In this document: piece after piece, positions 32,544-41,488 of the stretch
How the letters are laid out: every line of letters begins with the position of its first letter
Numbering within the stretch: the first letter of the stretch is position 1
DNA from: an uncultured Myxococcales bacterium
GTDB lineage: Bacteria; Myxococcota_A; UBA9042; DTJE01
Length of the DNA stretch: 64,000 bases
Assembly (NCBI GenBank): GCA_937975765.1
Contig: CALJUR010000002.1
Span: 87,445 to 151,444 of the forward strand
Direction: 5' to 3'
The notes under the pieces: model-generated
Told to the model about the DNA's origin: nothing
The model's database searches: none
The model's input: only the letters and a program-made list of their open reading frames with translations
Translations under genes and position numbers: made by a program

Positions 32544-35168
32544 GTGACGTCGCAACAGGTTCGCAACGAGTTCCTGAAGTACTTCGAGCGACAGGGCCAC
32601 CGCATCGTGGCCAGCCACAGCCTGCTGCCGCCCGCGGACCCGACGCTGCTGTTCGTCAACGCGGGCATGGTGCAGTTCAAGGACGTGTTCACGGGCCGTC
32701 GCGACACCCCGTACCGCCGGGCGACGACGACCCAGAAGTGCCTGCGGGTCAGCGGCAAGCACAACGACCTGGAACAGGTCGGGCGCACGCCGCGCCACCA
32801 CACGTTCTTCGAGATGCTGGGCAACTTCAGCTTCGGCGACTACTTCAAGGCCGACGCCTGCCGGTTCGCGTGGGACCTGCTGGTCAACGTTTACGGCCTG
32901 AAGGCGGACGACCTGTGGATCACGGTCCACCCCGAGGATTCCGAGGCGCGCGACATCTGGGTCCAGCAGATCGGCGTGGACCCGTCGCGGATGATCGACG
33001 ACCCGTCCAACTTCTGGTCGATGGGCGACACCGGTCCCTGTGGCCCGTGCAGCGAGATCCACATCGATCGCGGCCCGACCTATTCGGGAACCTCCATGTA
33101 TGACCAGGGCAACCGGTTCATGGAACTGTGGAACCTGGTCTTCATGCAGTACGACCGCGACGCCGAGGGGAAGCTGACCCCGCTGCCCGCGCCGTCGATC
33201 GACACCGGCATGGGGCTGGAGCGCATCTGCAGCGTGCTGCAGGGCGTGCGCACGAACTACGAAACGGACCTGTTCCGGCCGCTGATGGACCGCACCGCGG
33301 AGGTCGCGGGCGTGGCGTACGGGAAGGACGAGGAGACCGACACGGCGCTGCGCGTGGTGGCGGACCACGCCCGGGCGACGGCGTTCCTGATCAGCGACGG
33401 CGTGTACCCGGAGAACGAGGGCCGCGGGTACGTGCTGCGGCGGCTGATGCGGCGCGCGCTGCGGTTCGGGAACAAGCTGGGCCTGAAGGGGCCGTTCTTC
33501 ACGGACATCGTGCTGCACGTGCGGGACGTGATGGGGCCGGCCTGGCCGGAACTGGAGAAGTCGGCGGACATCATCCGGCGCGTCGCGGGCCAGGAGGAGG
33601 AGCGCTTCCTGCGCACGCTTTCGTCCGGCCTGGAGATGCTGGACGCGGCCATCGCGGCGCAGAAGGAGAAGGGCGGCAACACGCTGGACGGGCGCACCGC
33701 GTTCACGCTGTACGACACGCACGGCTTCCCGGTGGACCTGACCGAGGTCATCGCGTCCGAGAAGGGGCTGGCCGTGGACCAGGAGGGATTCCTGCGCTGC
33801 ATGAACGAGCAGCGCGAGCGGGGGCGCGCGTCCTGGAAGGCGGCCGGCGAGGACCTCGGCGCGCTGGCGACGTTGTGCCGCGAGGCCGGGCTGGCCAGCA
33901 CGTTCACCGGGTACGACTACGACGAGGCGGCGGGCCGGGGGCGGCAGTCCGAGGTGACCGGGCTGTTCGTGGACGGCAAGGCGGTGCCGTCGGCCGCGGC
34001 CGGGACGGACGTGGTGGTGCTGGTCCGCGAGACGCCGTTCTACGGCGAGTCGGGCGGCCAGGCAGGCGACCGGGGGCGCATCGAGGGGCCGAACGGCGCG
34101 ATGACGGTGAAGGACGTGCGGCGCCCGTCGGACGAGTTGATCCTGCACGTGGGCACCGTGGACGCCGGCACGATCGCGGTGGGCGAAACGGTGACGCTGC
34201 GACCGGACGAGGCGCGGCGCTGGACGCGGTGCAACCACTCGGCGACGCACCTGCTGCACAACGCGCTGCGCGCGGTGCTGGGCGATCACGTCCGCCAGCG
34301 GGGCTCGCTGGTCTCGCCGGACCGGCTGCGGTTCGATTTCAGCCATACCGGGCCGTTGACCGAGGAACAACTGCGCGAGGTGGAAGCGCGGGCGCAGGCG
34401 ATGGTCGAGGCCGACGTGCCGGTGGCGACGGACGTGCTGCCGATCGACGAGGCGGTGGCGCGGGGCGCGCTGCACTTCTTCGGCGACAAGTACGGCGATG
34501 TCGTCCGCATGGTGGCGATGGGCGAATCGAAGGAACTGTGCGGCGGCACCCACGTGGCGCGCACGGGCGAGATCGGCGCGATCGTCGTCGTGGCCGAGAC
34601 GGGCATCTCCGCGGGCGTGCGGCGCATCGAGGCGCTGACGGGTCGCGGGGCGCTGGCCTTCCTGAAGGAGCGGGCCCGCCTGGCGGGCGAGGTCGCGATG
34701 CTGCTGAAGGTGGAACCGGCCGCGCTGGCGGACCGGGTGACCCGGCTGCTGGCGGACGAGAAGGCCCTGAAGAAGGAGGTCGCCGACCTGAAGGTCAAGT
34801 CGGCGGCGGGCGGCGCGGGCGCGTCCGGCGGCCAGGACGTGCGGGTCGTCAACGGCGTGAAGGTGCTGGTGGCGAACGCCGACGGCATCGAGGCCAAGGG
34901 CGCCCGGGACCTGGCGGACGTGCTGCGTGGCAAGGTCGGGTCCGGGATCGTGCTGATGACGCGGGCCGACGGCGACAAGCTCTCCGTGGTGCTGGCCGTC
35001 ACGCAGGACCTGGCGGGGACGCACCCGGCCGGCAAGCTGCTGGGCCAGGTGCTGGCGCCGCTGGGCGGCCGGGGGGGCGGGAACCCCTCGCTGGCCCAGG
35101 GGGGCATTTCCGATGCTGGCGGTGCGGGCCGGGTACTTGACGCACTCGTCGCCGCTCTGTCATCCTAG
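32544..35168 (+). CDS. alaS: Alanine--tRNA ligase
   Basis: Charges tRNA(Ala) and edits mischarged Ser/Gly. 874 residues, the normal length. The aminoacylation domain carries NEFLKYFERQGH and RTPRHHTFFEMLGNFSFGDYFK. The editing domain has HSATHLLHNALR (HxxxH), and the zinc/editing Cys-His pair is in CGGTHVARTG. The C-terminal DHHA1 domain ends with GGRGGGNPSLAQGG. GTG 32544 follows GAGGAAGAAC and lies 15 nt after the PilT-like gene, suggesting continued cotranscription from recA. Confidence 0.98.
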   Translation: MTSQQVRNEFLKYFERQGHRIVASHSLLPPADPTLLFVNAGMVQFKDVFTGRRDTPYRRATTTQKCLRVSGKHNDLEQVGRTPRHHTFFEMLGNFSFGDYFKADACRFAWDLLVNVYGLKADDLWITVHPEDSEARDIWVQQIGVDPSRMIDDPSNFWSMGDTGPCGPCSEIHIDRGPTYSGTSMYDQGNRFMELWNLVFMQYDRDAEGKLTPLPAPSIDTGMGLERICSVLQGVRTNYETDLFRPLMDRTAEVAGVAYGKDEETDTALRVVADHARATAFLISDGVYPENEGRGYVLRRLMRRALRFGNKLGLKGPFFTDIVLHVRDVMGPAWPELEKSADIIRRVAGQEEERFLRTLSSGLEMLDAAIAAQKEKGGNTLDGRTAFTLYDTHGFPVDLTEVIASEKGLAVDQEGFLRCMNEQRERGRASWKAAGEDLGALATLCREAGLASTFTGYDYDEAAGRGRQSEVTGLFVDGKAVPSAAAGTDVVVLVRETPFYGESGGQAGDRGRIEGPNGAMTVKDVRRPSDELILHVGTVDAGTIAVGETVTLRPDEARRWTRCNHSATHLLHNALRAVLGDHVRQRGSLVSPDRLRFDFSHTGPLTEEQLREVEARAQAMVEADVPVATDVLPIDEAVARGALHFFGDKYGDVVRMVAMGESKELCGGTHVARTGEIGAIVVVAETGISAGVRRIEALTGRGALAFLKERARLAGEVAMLLKVEPAALADRVTRLLADEKALKKEVADLKVKSAAGGAGASGGQDVRVVNGVKVLVANADGIEAKGARDLADVLRGKVGSGIVLMTRADGDKLSVVLAVTQDLAGTHPAGKLLGQVLAPLGGRGGGNPSLAQGGISDAGGAGRVLDALVAALSS

Positions 35169-35203
35169 CGGCCGGCCCGTTTCCCTCACGTTCGGAGGCG
35201 CCG

Positions 35204-35890
35204 ATGAGCAAGGTTCTCGAAGGCCCGGTGGTCATCAACCTCCTGGACCGGCACGCCCGCGTGCCGGCGTCGCAGGAGATCCTGGATCGGTACGTGGAGC
35301 GGTATGCCGGCAAGCCGGCGGGACACGTGGAACCGGCGGTCGCGCCCGAGCCCGAGCCGGTCGCCGAGCCGACGGCGGCGTTCGTGCCGGGCCCGGCGGA
35401 GGAGGCCGAGACGAGGGTCCTCTTCGAGGTGCCGCAGGAGCCCCTGGAGGCCCCGGCCGAGCCCGAGGCCCAGCCGGAAGAAACGGCGGCCTTCGAGGCG
35501 GTCTCCGCGGAGGAGGTCTCCGTGGAGGCCCCGTCGGAGACTCCCGCGGAGGCCACGACGGCCTATGATGCGGTGGACTCCGGGCTTGCCGAGGCGGCAT
35601 TCACCCAGGACGTCGTGCCCGGGGACGAGCCCGAGGCGACGCGGATGATCGAGGCCGTCGAGCCCCCGGCCGAGCCCGAGCCGGAGGCGACCCGCATGAT
35701 CGAGGCGGCGGAGGCCCCGGCCGGGGAGGCCCCGTCCACGCCCACGATCTCGTTCGAGGCCGTCGCGGCGGAGGCCGTCGCGCCCCGCGAGGAGGCCGGG
35801 GAGCCCGTGGTCCGCGAGACGGTCGCGATGGCGGCGTTCGACGGCGCCGAGGGCGACGGCAAGAAGAAGAAAAAGAAGCGCCACCGCTAG
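35204..35890 (+). CDS. Acidic protein with repeated Thr-centred short motifs and a Lys tail
   Basis: 228 residues, strongly acidic and Pro/Ala/Glu-rich, probably mostly disordered. A folded-looking N-terminus (KVLEGPVVINLLDRHARVPASQEILDRYVERYAG) is followed by about eight degenerate units of the type (E)-(A)-T-x-x-(F/Y/M)-(E)-A: VEPTAAFVP, AETRVLFEV, EETAAFEAV, EATTAYDAV, two copies of EATRMIEA, TPTISFEAV and RETVAMAAF. It ends GKKKKKKRHR. Regularly spaced Thr in acidic context suggests a multi-site Ser/Thr-kinase substrate or FHA ligand; this is inference. ATG 35204 follows GGAGGCGCCG, 35 nt after alaS. Not assignable to a known family. Confidence 0.7.
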   Translation: MSKVLEGPVVINLLDRHARVPASQEILDRYVERYAGKPAGHVEPAVAPEPEPVAEPTAAFVPGPAEEAETRVLFEVPQEPLEAPAEPEAQPEETAAFEAVSAEEVSVEAPSETPAEATTAYDAVDSGLAEAAFTQDVVPGDEPEATRMIEAVEPPAEPEPEATRMIEAAEAPAGEAPSTPTISFEAVAAEAVAPREEAGEPVVRETVAMAAFDGAEGDGKKKKKKRHR

Positions 35891-35900
35891 GACCTGAGCC

Positions 35901-35925
35901 TGCAGGGCGGGGGCCCCGCCCTGCA
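35901..35925. repeat. Perfect palindromic form of the hairpin element
   Basis: TGCAGGGCGGGG, a single G and CCCCGCCCTGCA make a 12-bp perfect dyad, the shortest and most symmetric version of the family in this window. Confidence 0.8.
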
Positions 35926-35979
35926 TCTGGCTCGGGGCCCTGGACCTGTAGGGCGGGGGCCCTGCCCCCCGCCTTCCCG
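35923..35979 (+). repeat. 57-bp duplicated unit, copy A
   Basis: 57 bp beginning GCATCTGGCTCGGGGCCC and ending in a hairpin element plus TTCCCG. It is repeated at 36096-36152 with a single mismatch (T for A at unit position 19). Confidence 0.8.
35947..35973 (+). repeat. GC-rich hairpin element
   Basis: Full copy inside the duplicated 57-bp unit A. Confidence 0.85.
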
Positions 35980-36047
35980 CCTTTGCCTTTCCCTTTCCCT
36001 GCGCTTCCCCCGGGAACCGGGGTTCCCGGCAGCCTGCCGGAGGGCCA

Positions 36048-36075
36048 GGCGGGGCACGGGGGCCCCGCCCTACAT
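36048..36075 (-). repeat. GC-rich hairpin element
   Basis: Inverted copy (GGCGGGGCACGGGGGC then CCCGCCCTACAT), nearly identical to the copy at 26989-27016. Confidence 0.85.
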
Positions 36076-36082
36076 CTGGCTC

Positions 36083-36099
36083 GGGGCCCCGCCCTGCAT
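36083..36099 (-). repeat. GC-rich hairpin element, truncated copy
   Basis: GGGGCCCCGCCCTGCAT, a half copy between the inverted copy and duplicated unit B. Confidence 0.6.
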
Positions 36100-36152
36100 C
36101 TGGCTCGGGGCCCAGGACCTGTAGGGCGGGGGCCCTGCCCCCCGCCTTCCCG
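36096..36152 (+). repeat. 57-bp duplicated unit, copy B
   Basis: Second copy of the unit at 35923-35979, one mismatch in 57. It lies just beyond the stop of the IPT lipoprotein gene. Confidence 0.8.
36120..36146 (+). repeat. GC-rich hairpin element
   Basis: Full copy inside unit B. With the others it fills the 290-bp gap between convergent genes, where no coding sequence was seen. Confidence 0.85.
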
Positions 36153-36180
36153 TCCCCCGCCTCCCGGCTCCTTCCCCTGC

Positions 36181-39100
36181 CTACCGCTTGGGACGCGTGG
36201 CCGAGACCGACCAGGACCGCCATTCCGAGGAATAGAGCCCCTCCTCGTCGTAGGCGTTCATGTCGAACCCGTCGATGAGGATCTGGACGGTCCGGACGAT
36301 GATGTCGCCGGAAGGCATGCCCACCAGGGGCAGCGTGGAGGAACCGCCCGCGGAGGCCGCCCGGAGGTCCGGCAGCCGGATCGAGGTGATGCCGCCCTCC
36401 GCCGCCACGACCCACTCGCCCACCCCGGCCTTGCTGCCGTAGATGGTCGTGTACGTCACGGACGGGGCCGGCGGACCGTCGCGCGTGAACGAGAACGCCA
36501 GGTCCGTCCAGGGCAGGCCGTCCAGCGGGTGCCGGAAGGTGGCGATGCGCAGGAACGGCCCCACCACGATGGCGTCCCCCGCCACCGCCAGCGCGGTCCC
36601 GTCCGCCCCCGGCAGCAGCGTCGTCAGTTCGCCATCGAATCCTCCCGTCGCGACCGCCTGGAAGGCCCCCCCCGACAGCCGCACGATCGTGCCCCGCGCG
36701 CCGGCGGCCAACGCGGTGCCATCCGCCAGCGCCAGCACGGCCAGCAGGTCGTCCGTCGTCGGCGTCGGAAGCCGCGTGAAGGCGCCCGACCCGTCGCCCA
36801 GCAACGCCAGTCCTCCGGAACCGACGATCAGCGGCAGCCCGTTCAGGGTCGTCCCGGCCAGCAGGTCCGTGTCGGCGGGCCCCGGGGCCACCGGCGTCGC
36901 CGTCGTGTCCTGCAGGCGCACCACGAGGCCCTTCGCGCCGACCGCCCACGCGGTGCCGTCCGGCTGGGCGACCAGCCCGTACAGCGGGGCCAGGGAGCCG
37001 TAGTCCATCCGGGTCCAGGACCCGGCCGCGTCCCGGTGCAGCAGGGTGCCGTCCCCGGCGGCCCAGGCCGTGCCGTCGGGCAGCCAGGTCACAGCCCGCA
37101 GCGTCGAGGCCCCCGGGGCGGCCTCGGCCACGGTGAAGTCGGGTCCCGTTCGCGTCACCGAGCCTCCGTCGCCGACCGCCAGGACGGCATCGCCCCGGGC
37201 CGAGCATGCCCGGAAGGTGGCCCGGCCCAGCGAGGCGCGCCCTTCGACCGCGCCCCCGGACGTCAGGGTCCACGCCCGCCCCGCGCGCCCCAGGACCAGC
37301 CCGTCGCCCGAGGGCAGCGCGCATCCGCCGGTGGCGTCCGGGGTCTGGTCGGGGGCCAGCATCCGGGCGTCGCTGCCGGCGACCTGCACCACGCCCAGGT
37401 TCCGGCCCGGCGTCCAGTCCGGGATCATCGAGGTCGAGTACGGGACCGTGTCGGAGGTGCGCGAGTCGGCCTCGGCATAGACGTACAGCACCGCGCCCTC
37501 CAGGTCGCCGGCGAAGTCCCTCGGCAGGTGCTCCAGCACGAAGCGCTCGCCGTCCACCTGGGCCAGCGTGGACCACAACCTCAGCACGCCGTCCGAGCCC
37601 AGGTCCAGGGCCACCAGGACCTGGTGGTCGTTGGGACCCGACGGGCCGCCCGGGGCGTTGACCAGCCGGATGTCGACGTCGCGATCCAGGGGGATCGAAA
37701 GGTCCATGTCCATGTCCGCCGTGATCCGTGCCGACGAGACCGGTACGTGGCGGCGGATCCCCATCGCCACGGGGTCGAACCGCCCGTCCTCGAAGCGCCG
37801 CAGGCCGCCGATGCAGTAGACCGCCACCTCGCCGATGCGGGCCCCCAGCGAGAACAGGCCGTTGCCGTCCGCGCGGCTGCCCGGGGCCGTGGACTTCGCC
37901 GAGGAGAAGGGGCTGCGGACCGAGGTCGCGCATTGCACCTCGGGCCGTCCCGGGGCCGGCAGGCAACCGGTGGCTCCGTTGCCCAGGGAGTAGCAGGCGT
38001 AGCCGTCCGGGCAATCCTCCTGGGCCGTGCAGGAGGACGCGCAGTGGCTGCCGCCTCCCGCCACCGTGGCGCACGTGCTGCCGGCGCCGCACTCGGCGTC
38101 CGCCGAGCACGGGGTGCACAGGGTCCCGTGGACCAGGGACCGGTTCGCGCAGGAGTCCGGCGGGGCCAGCAGGTACTTGTCCGCGCCGGCGACATGGCCC
38201 GTGATGATCCCGGGGGGCAGGGTGGTCCCGGGGGTTCCTCCGCCCGAGGACTGGGGATTGAGGGGGCTGATCGTCATCGTCAGGTTCTCTGCGTCCACGC
38301 CCACCAGCGACGTCGTCGAGTAGTCCCCGCGCGACGCGGTCGCCTGTACCGGCCCGAACAGATCCTCGCCGGACAGCGTGACCTGGCCCCTCAGGTCGGT
38401 CCAGCCCTTGAACGGCGTGTCCGTTTCGTGGCCCAGGATGACGAAGGCCTCGACCACGGGCTTGCCGTTGTATGCGTCCAGAACGGTGACGTTGACGGCC
38501 CCGTTGACCGCGTCGCCCCAGACCCCGCCGAAGAACCCGGTGGGGTCGAAGTAGCCGAAGGCCTGCCTCTTCGTCCGGACGAGCCCGTCGGGCCACATCA
38601 CGCTGACGTCCACGCGCCCCGCCTGGAATGCGCGGGGGGTCAGCACCACCAGCCGGGCAGGGTCGGTGTCGTCCAGCACCGTCGCGACCACGTTGTCGAA
38701 CAGGACCGTCATGCCGGGTGCGAAGCCGGACCCGGCGACCGATACCCGCGTCCCGCCGGCCTGGGAGCCCGTGTCGGGCGTGATGGCGACCAGTTCCGGT
38801 GCGGTCGCGCCGAACACGAAGGCCCCCGGCAGCACGATGCGGCGGCCCGCGCCGGTGACGACCGCCACGTCCTGGCGGCCTGGGCTGGACGGGGCCGTCA
38901 GCACCTCGACCGCCGAGTCGGACGGGCCGGCCACCACGACTGCGGGAAGGGGGCCGACGAAGACCTCGCGGACCTGCGACAGCCCCGTGCCCCGCACGAG
39001 GACCCTCGTGCCGCCCCCGGCCGGGCCCGAGGCCGGCAAGACCGATTCCAGGGCGACGTGGGGCAGGTACCGGAAGGCCGCCGCCGCCGTTGCCCGGCCC

Positions 39101-40269
39101 TGCAGCCCGTCCACGGCGACGTCCGCGGGTCCCACGGCGCCGGCCGGGGTGACGAAGGCCACCTCGCGGCCGTTGTCCGCCAGGGCGGCCGAGGGCGCGG
39201 GCGCGCCGCCGACCTCCACCGAGATCGAGTCGGGCGTCGCCCCCTCGAAGCCCAGCACCAGCGCCGTGACGGCGTCCCCGCCCGCCGCGTCCCCGGAAGC
39301 CGGCGTCACCGCCAGCACCCGCGGGGTCCAGTCCTCCAGTTCCCCGGGCGTCGCCACGAACAGGCACGCCTCGCGCGTGGACCGTCCCCCCGTTCCCTGG
39401 AACGAGACGGAGACCGGGCCCGGCCCGTCCGGGGTGAACCGGAACCGGGCCTCCGTGGCCGAGGCAGCCTCCAGCGCCACCGCGCCGCCCGCCGAGAACG
39501 CGAAGGTCCCGTCGTCCAGGCCCTCGCCCCGCACCGTCACCTGGATCGCCGTGCCGTCGGCGACCACCGGCGGTTCGCAGCGCGCCACCGCCGGCGTCGC
39601 GGCGTACCGGAATCCCCGGCGCAGGCTGCCGATGCCCGAGTCGTTGGCGATCGTCACGTCCCGCGGACCCGGCGTGCCGGGCGGCGTCAGGGCCAGCAGG
39701 GTGCCCGCGTCCAGCACCCGCACGTCCTGCGCCTGCCGGCCCCCGACCAGCAGGTGGCTGTCGGTCGAGAAGCCGCTGCCGCGCACCGTGATCGGGGTCC
39801 CGCCGCCCTGCGGTCCCTCCGCCGGTTCGACGGCCGAGACGACGATCGTGGCCTCGTAGAAGAAGCCGTTCGCCAGGCGTGCCGTCTTGCCGTCCGGTCG
39901 CTGCACCAGCACGTCGACCCAGCCGGCGGGGTGGGCCGGGGTCGTCGCCAGGATGGACGCGTCGTTCTGGACGACCACCTCGGCGGCCTGGGTCGATCCG
40001 ACGACCAGCGTGGAGCCGGCGAGGAATCCCGCGCCCGAGATCGCGATCCGGGTGCCGCCCGCGATGGGTCCCCGGGAGGGTTCCACGGACGTGATCGCGA
40101 ATCCCGGCGCGTCGCCGTCGCCCGCCACGTAGTTGTCCGGGGGTTCGAAGATGTCCCGCGGCGGCAGCACGTCCTCGCCGGCATCGTCCCCGGGGATGGA
40201 CGGCAGCGAGCACGCGCAGGCGAGCCCCGCGAGGCACCCCAGGGCGAGTCCAAGGCGGATCCGACGCAT
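36181..40269 (-). CDS. Giant IPT/TIG-domain lipoprotein with Cys-rich insert and propeller-like C-terminus
   Basis: 1362 residues. Signal peptide and lipobox (GLACAC, Cys at about 18-20). After a short acidic linker come at least five IPT/TIG immunoglobulin-like repeats with the hallmark xVxPxxGxxxGGTxVxVxGxGF: ITSVEPSRGPIAGGTRI, VSAVEPAEGPQGGGTPI, VLAVTPASGDAAGG, LESVLPASGPAGGGTRV and LVAITPDTGSQAGGTRV. A Cys-rich insert follows (CTPCSADAECGAGSTC, CTAQEDCPDGYAC). The last third contains repeated (W)LPDGTAWAxGxxGxxxR units typical of a beta-propeller. Probable surface-exposed binding protein. ATG 40269 follows GGAGGTGCTGGC. A strong promoter (TTGACT-18-GATAAT) lies upstream. Divergent from the secretion operon, so it may be a substrate of that system (inference). 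Confidence 0.88.
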   Translation of the reverse strand: MRRIRLGLALGCLAGLACACSLPSIPGDDAGEDVLPPRDIFEPPDNYVAGDGDAPGFAITSVEPSRGPIAGGTRIAISGAGFLAGSTLVVGSTQAAEVVVQNDASILATTPAHPAGWVDVLVQRPDGKTARLANGFFYEATIVVSAVEPAEGPQGGGTPITVRGSGFSTDSHLLVGGRQAQDVRVLDAGTLLALTPPGTPGPRDVTIANDSGIGSLRRGFRYAATPAVARCEPPVVADGTAIQVTVRGEGLDDGTFAFSAGGAVALEAASATEARFRFTPDGPGPVSVSFQGTGGRSTREACLFVATPGELEDWTPRVLAVTPASGDAAGGDAVTALVLGFEGATPDSISVEVGGAPAPSAALADNGREVAFVTPAGAVGPADVAVDGLQGRATAAAAFRYLPHVALESVLPASGPAGGGTRVLVRGTGLSQVREVFVGPLPAVVVAGPSDSAVEVLTAPSSPGRQDVAVVTGAGRRIVLPGAFVFGATAPELVAITPDTGSQAGGTRVSVAGSGFAPGMTVLFDNVVATVLDDTDPARLVVLTPRAFQAGRVDVSVMWPDGLVRTKRQAFGYFDPTGFFGGVWGDAVNGAVNVTVLDAYNGKPVVEAFVILGHETDTPFKGWTDLRGQVTLSGEDLFGPVQATASRGDYSTTSLVGVDAENLTMTISPLNPQSSGGGTPGTTLPPGIITGHVAGADKYLLAPPDSCANRSLVHGTLCTPCSADAECGAGSTCATVAGGGSHCASSCTAQEDCPDGYACYSLGNGATGCLPAPGRPEVQCATSVRSPFSSAKSTAPGSRADGNGLFSLGARIGEVAVYCIGGLRRFEDGRFDPVAMGIRRHVPVSSARITADMDMDLSIPLDRDVDIRLVNAPGGPSGPNDHQVLVALDLGSDGVLRLWSTLAQVDGERFVLEHLPRDFAGDLEGAVLYVYAEADSRTSDTVPYSTSMIPDWTPGRNLGVVQVAGSDARMLAPDQTPDATGGCALPSGDGLVLGRAGRAWTLTSGGAVEGRASLGRATFRACSARGDAVLAVGDGGSVTRTGPDFTVAEAAPGASTLRAVTWLPDGTAWAAGDGTLLHRDAAGSWTRMDYGSLAPLYGLVAQPDGTAWAVGAKGLVVRLQDTTATPVAPGPADTDLLAGTTLNGLPLIVGSGGLALLGDGSGAFTRLPTPTTDDLLAVLALADGTALAAGARGTIVRLSGGAFQAVATGGFDGELTTLLPGADGTALAVAGDAIVVGPFLRIATFRHPLDGLPWTDLAFSFTRDGPPAPSVTYTTIYGSKAGVGEWVVAAEGGITSIRLPDLRAASAGGSSTLPLVGMPSGDIIVRTVQILIDGFDMNAYDEEGLYSSEWRSWSVSATRPKR

Positions 40270-40292
40270 GCCAGCACCTCCGAGGCTTGGAT

Positions 40293-40322
40293 ATTATCCG
40301 GAGCCGGATCGCGACAAGTCAA
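40293..40322 (-). promoter_or_regulatory. Predicted sigma-70 promoter of the IPT lipoprotein gene
   Basis: TTGACT (40317-40322), 18-bp spacer, GATAAT (40293-40298) on the minus strand, 24 nt upstream of the ATG. Confidence 0.6.
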
Positions 40323-40489
40323 ACGCGCAGGCCGCTTGCCAAAATGTCATGGCGTCCGGCCGGTCAACGGACGCCGCGTCGCGATGGCCTCTCTTCCGAG
40401 GATGGCCGGCCGGGCCGAACCCCCTGCCGATCGCGCGATTCGCGGCCCCGGCAGGCCGGTTGCGATGCGATCCGGTTTGCGACCGCCGG

Positions 40490-40505
40490 TGGTACGGCAC
40501 TTGCT
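40490..40505 (+). promoter_or_regulatory. Sigma-54-type promoter motif upstream of the type II secretion operon
   Basis: TGGTACGGCACTTGCT matches the RpoN pattern TGGYAC-R-N4-TTGCW, with the invariant GG and GC separated by 10 bp. It is 46 nt upstream of the gspC ATG, in the correct orientation. Transcription would start near 40516. No enhancer-binding protein gene is in the window. Confidence 0.5.
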
Positions 40506-40550
40506 AGGAAGCCACGCGGGTGCTTGCGCCCGGGAGACGGGAGCCGACAG

Positions 40551-41477
40551 ATGCAGGATTTCCTTCGCCGCAACTTCTGGACGGTCCACCTGGCGACGAT
40601 TGCCATCGGGTCGTTCCTTTGCGCGGGCCTGGTGACCGAGGTCGCCGCGATCCTGATCCTCAAGCCCCCGCCGGTCGCCGCGAAGACGCAGAAGGACGTC
40701 CTGGCTCCCGCTCCGAAGTCCGTCAAGCCCGATCCGAGCCCCGCGATGCTGTCCACGCTGGGCGACCGGAACCTGTTCGACGGGGAGCCTCCGGTCGTCG
40801 AGGAGAGCGGCGAGGGTGGCGAGGGGGAGGGCGAGGGATCGTCCCTGGAACTGAGCGTGGACCTGCTGGGCACGCTGGTGTCCAACAAGCCCGACTGGTC
40901 CCTGGCGACCATCCGGGTCGACGGGTCCTCGAAACTGGTGCGGATCGGCGTGATGGTGGCCGAGAAGGCCGAGGTCGTCGCGATCACGTCGCGCTACATC
41001 ATCCTGCAGGCCGGCGCGAACCAGCAGGTCGTCCGGCTGTGGGACGCCAAGGTCGCGGACAAGCCGGGTGTCGCCAGGAAGCCGCCGGTGGTCGCGGCAG
41101 GCGGGCCGCCGGGTGGCAGGGGCGATGACTTCGCGAAGGGCGTGAAGAAGACCGGGCCCAACGACTACCAGATCGACCGTTCCATGCTGGAGGAGAACCT
41201 GCAGGACCTCAGCAAACTGGGCATGCAGGCCCGCATCGTCCCGAACTACGAGGGCGGGAAGTACGCGGGATTCCGGCTGGTCGGCGTTCGGCCGGACAGC
41301 CTGTACAAGGCGATCGGCCTGCAGTCGGGCGACCTGATCCGGCGGATCAACGGCAACGAGATCGACACGCCGAACAAGGCGATCGAACTGTTCGAGCAGT
41401 TGCGCAACAGCGCGTCGATCAACATCGACGTCGAGCGGCGTGGCCAGAAGGTCACGATGGGCTACCAGATCAAGTAG
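40551..41477 (+). CDS. gspC: Type II secretion inner-membrane protein GspC
   Basis: Links the inner-membrane platform to the outer-membrane secretin. 308 residues. Short cytoplasmic N-terminus, one membrane helix (about 12-37), a Pro-rich linker, a periplasmic homology region starting at LSTLGDRNLFDG, and a C-terminal PDZ-like domain (GFRLVGVRPDSLYKAIGLQSGDLIRRINGNEI). An acidic GEGGEGEGEG stretch sits between linker and homology region. ATG 40551 follows GGGAGCCGACAG. First gene of a twelve-gene collinear operon; gspD starts 11 nt after its stop. Confidence 0.93.
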   Translation: MQDFLRRNFWTVHLATIAIGSFLCAGLVTEVAAILILKPPPVAAKTQKDVLAPAPKSVKPDPSPAMLSTLGDRNLFDGEPPVVEESGEGGEGEGEGSSLELSVDLLGTLVSNKPDWSLATIRVDGSSKLVRIGVMVAEKAEVVAITSRYIILQAGANQQVVRLWDAKVADKPGVARKPPVVAAGGPPGGRGDDFAKGVKKTGPNDYQIDRSMLEENLQDLSKLGMQARIVPNYEGGKYAGFRLVGVRPDSLYKAIGLQSGDLIRRINGNEIDTPNKAIELFEQLRNSASINIDVERRGQKVTMGYQIK

Positions 41478-41488
41478 GCGGAGGGACC

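Noticed and set aside
31098..35024. 1308-codon antisense frame opposite recA, the PilT-like gene and alaS
   Set aside because: Shadow of three secure genes; no independent start signal or recognisable motif.
35186..40237. Open frame of 1683 codons on the minus strand overlapping the IPT lipoprotein gene in another frame
   Set aside because: Gly/Arg-rich composition without domains, caused by GC3 bias. The 36181-40269 frame has a signal peptide, IPT repeats, a ribosome site and a promoter.
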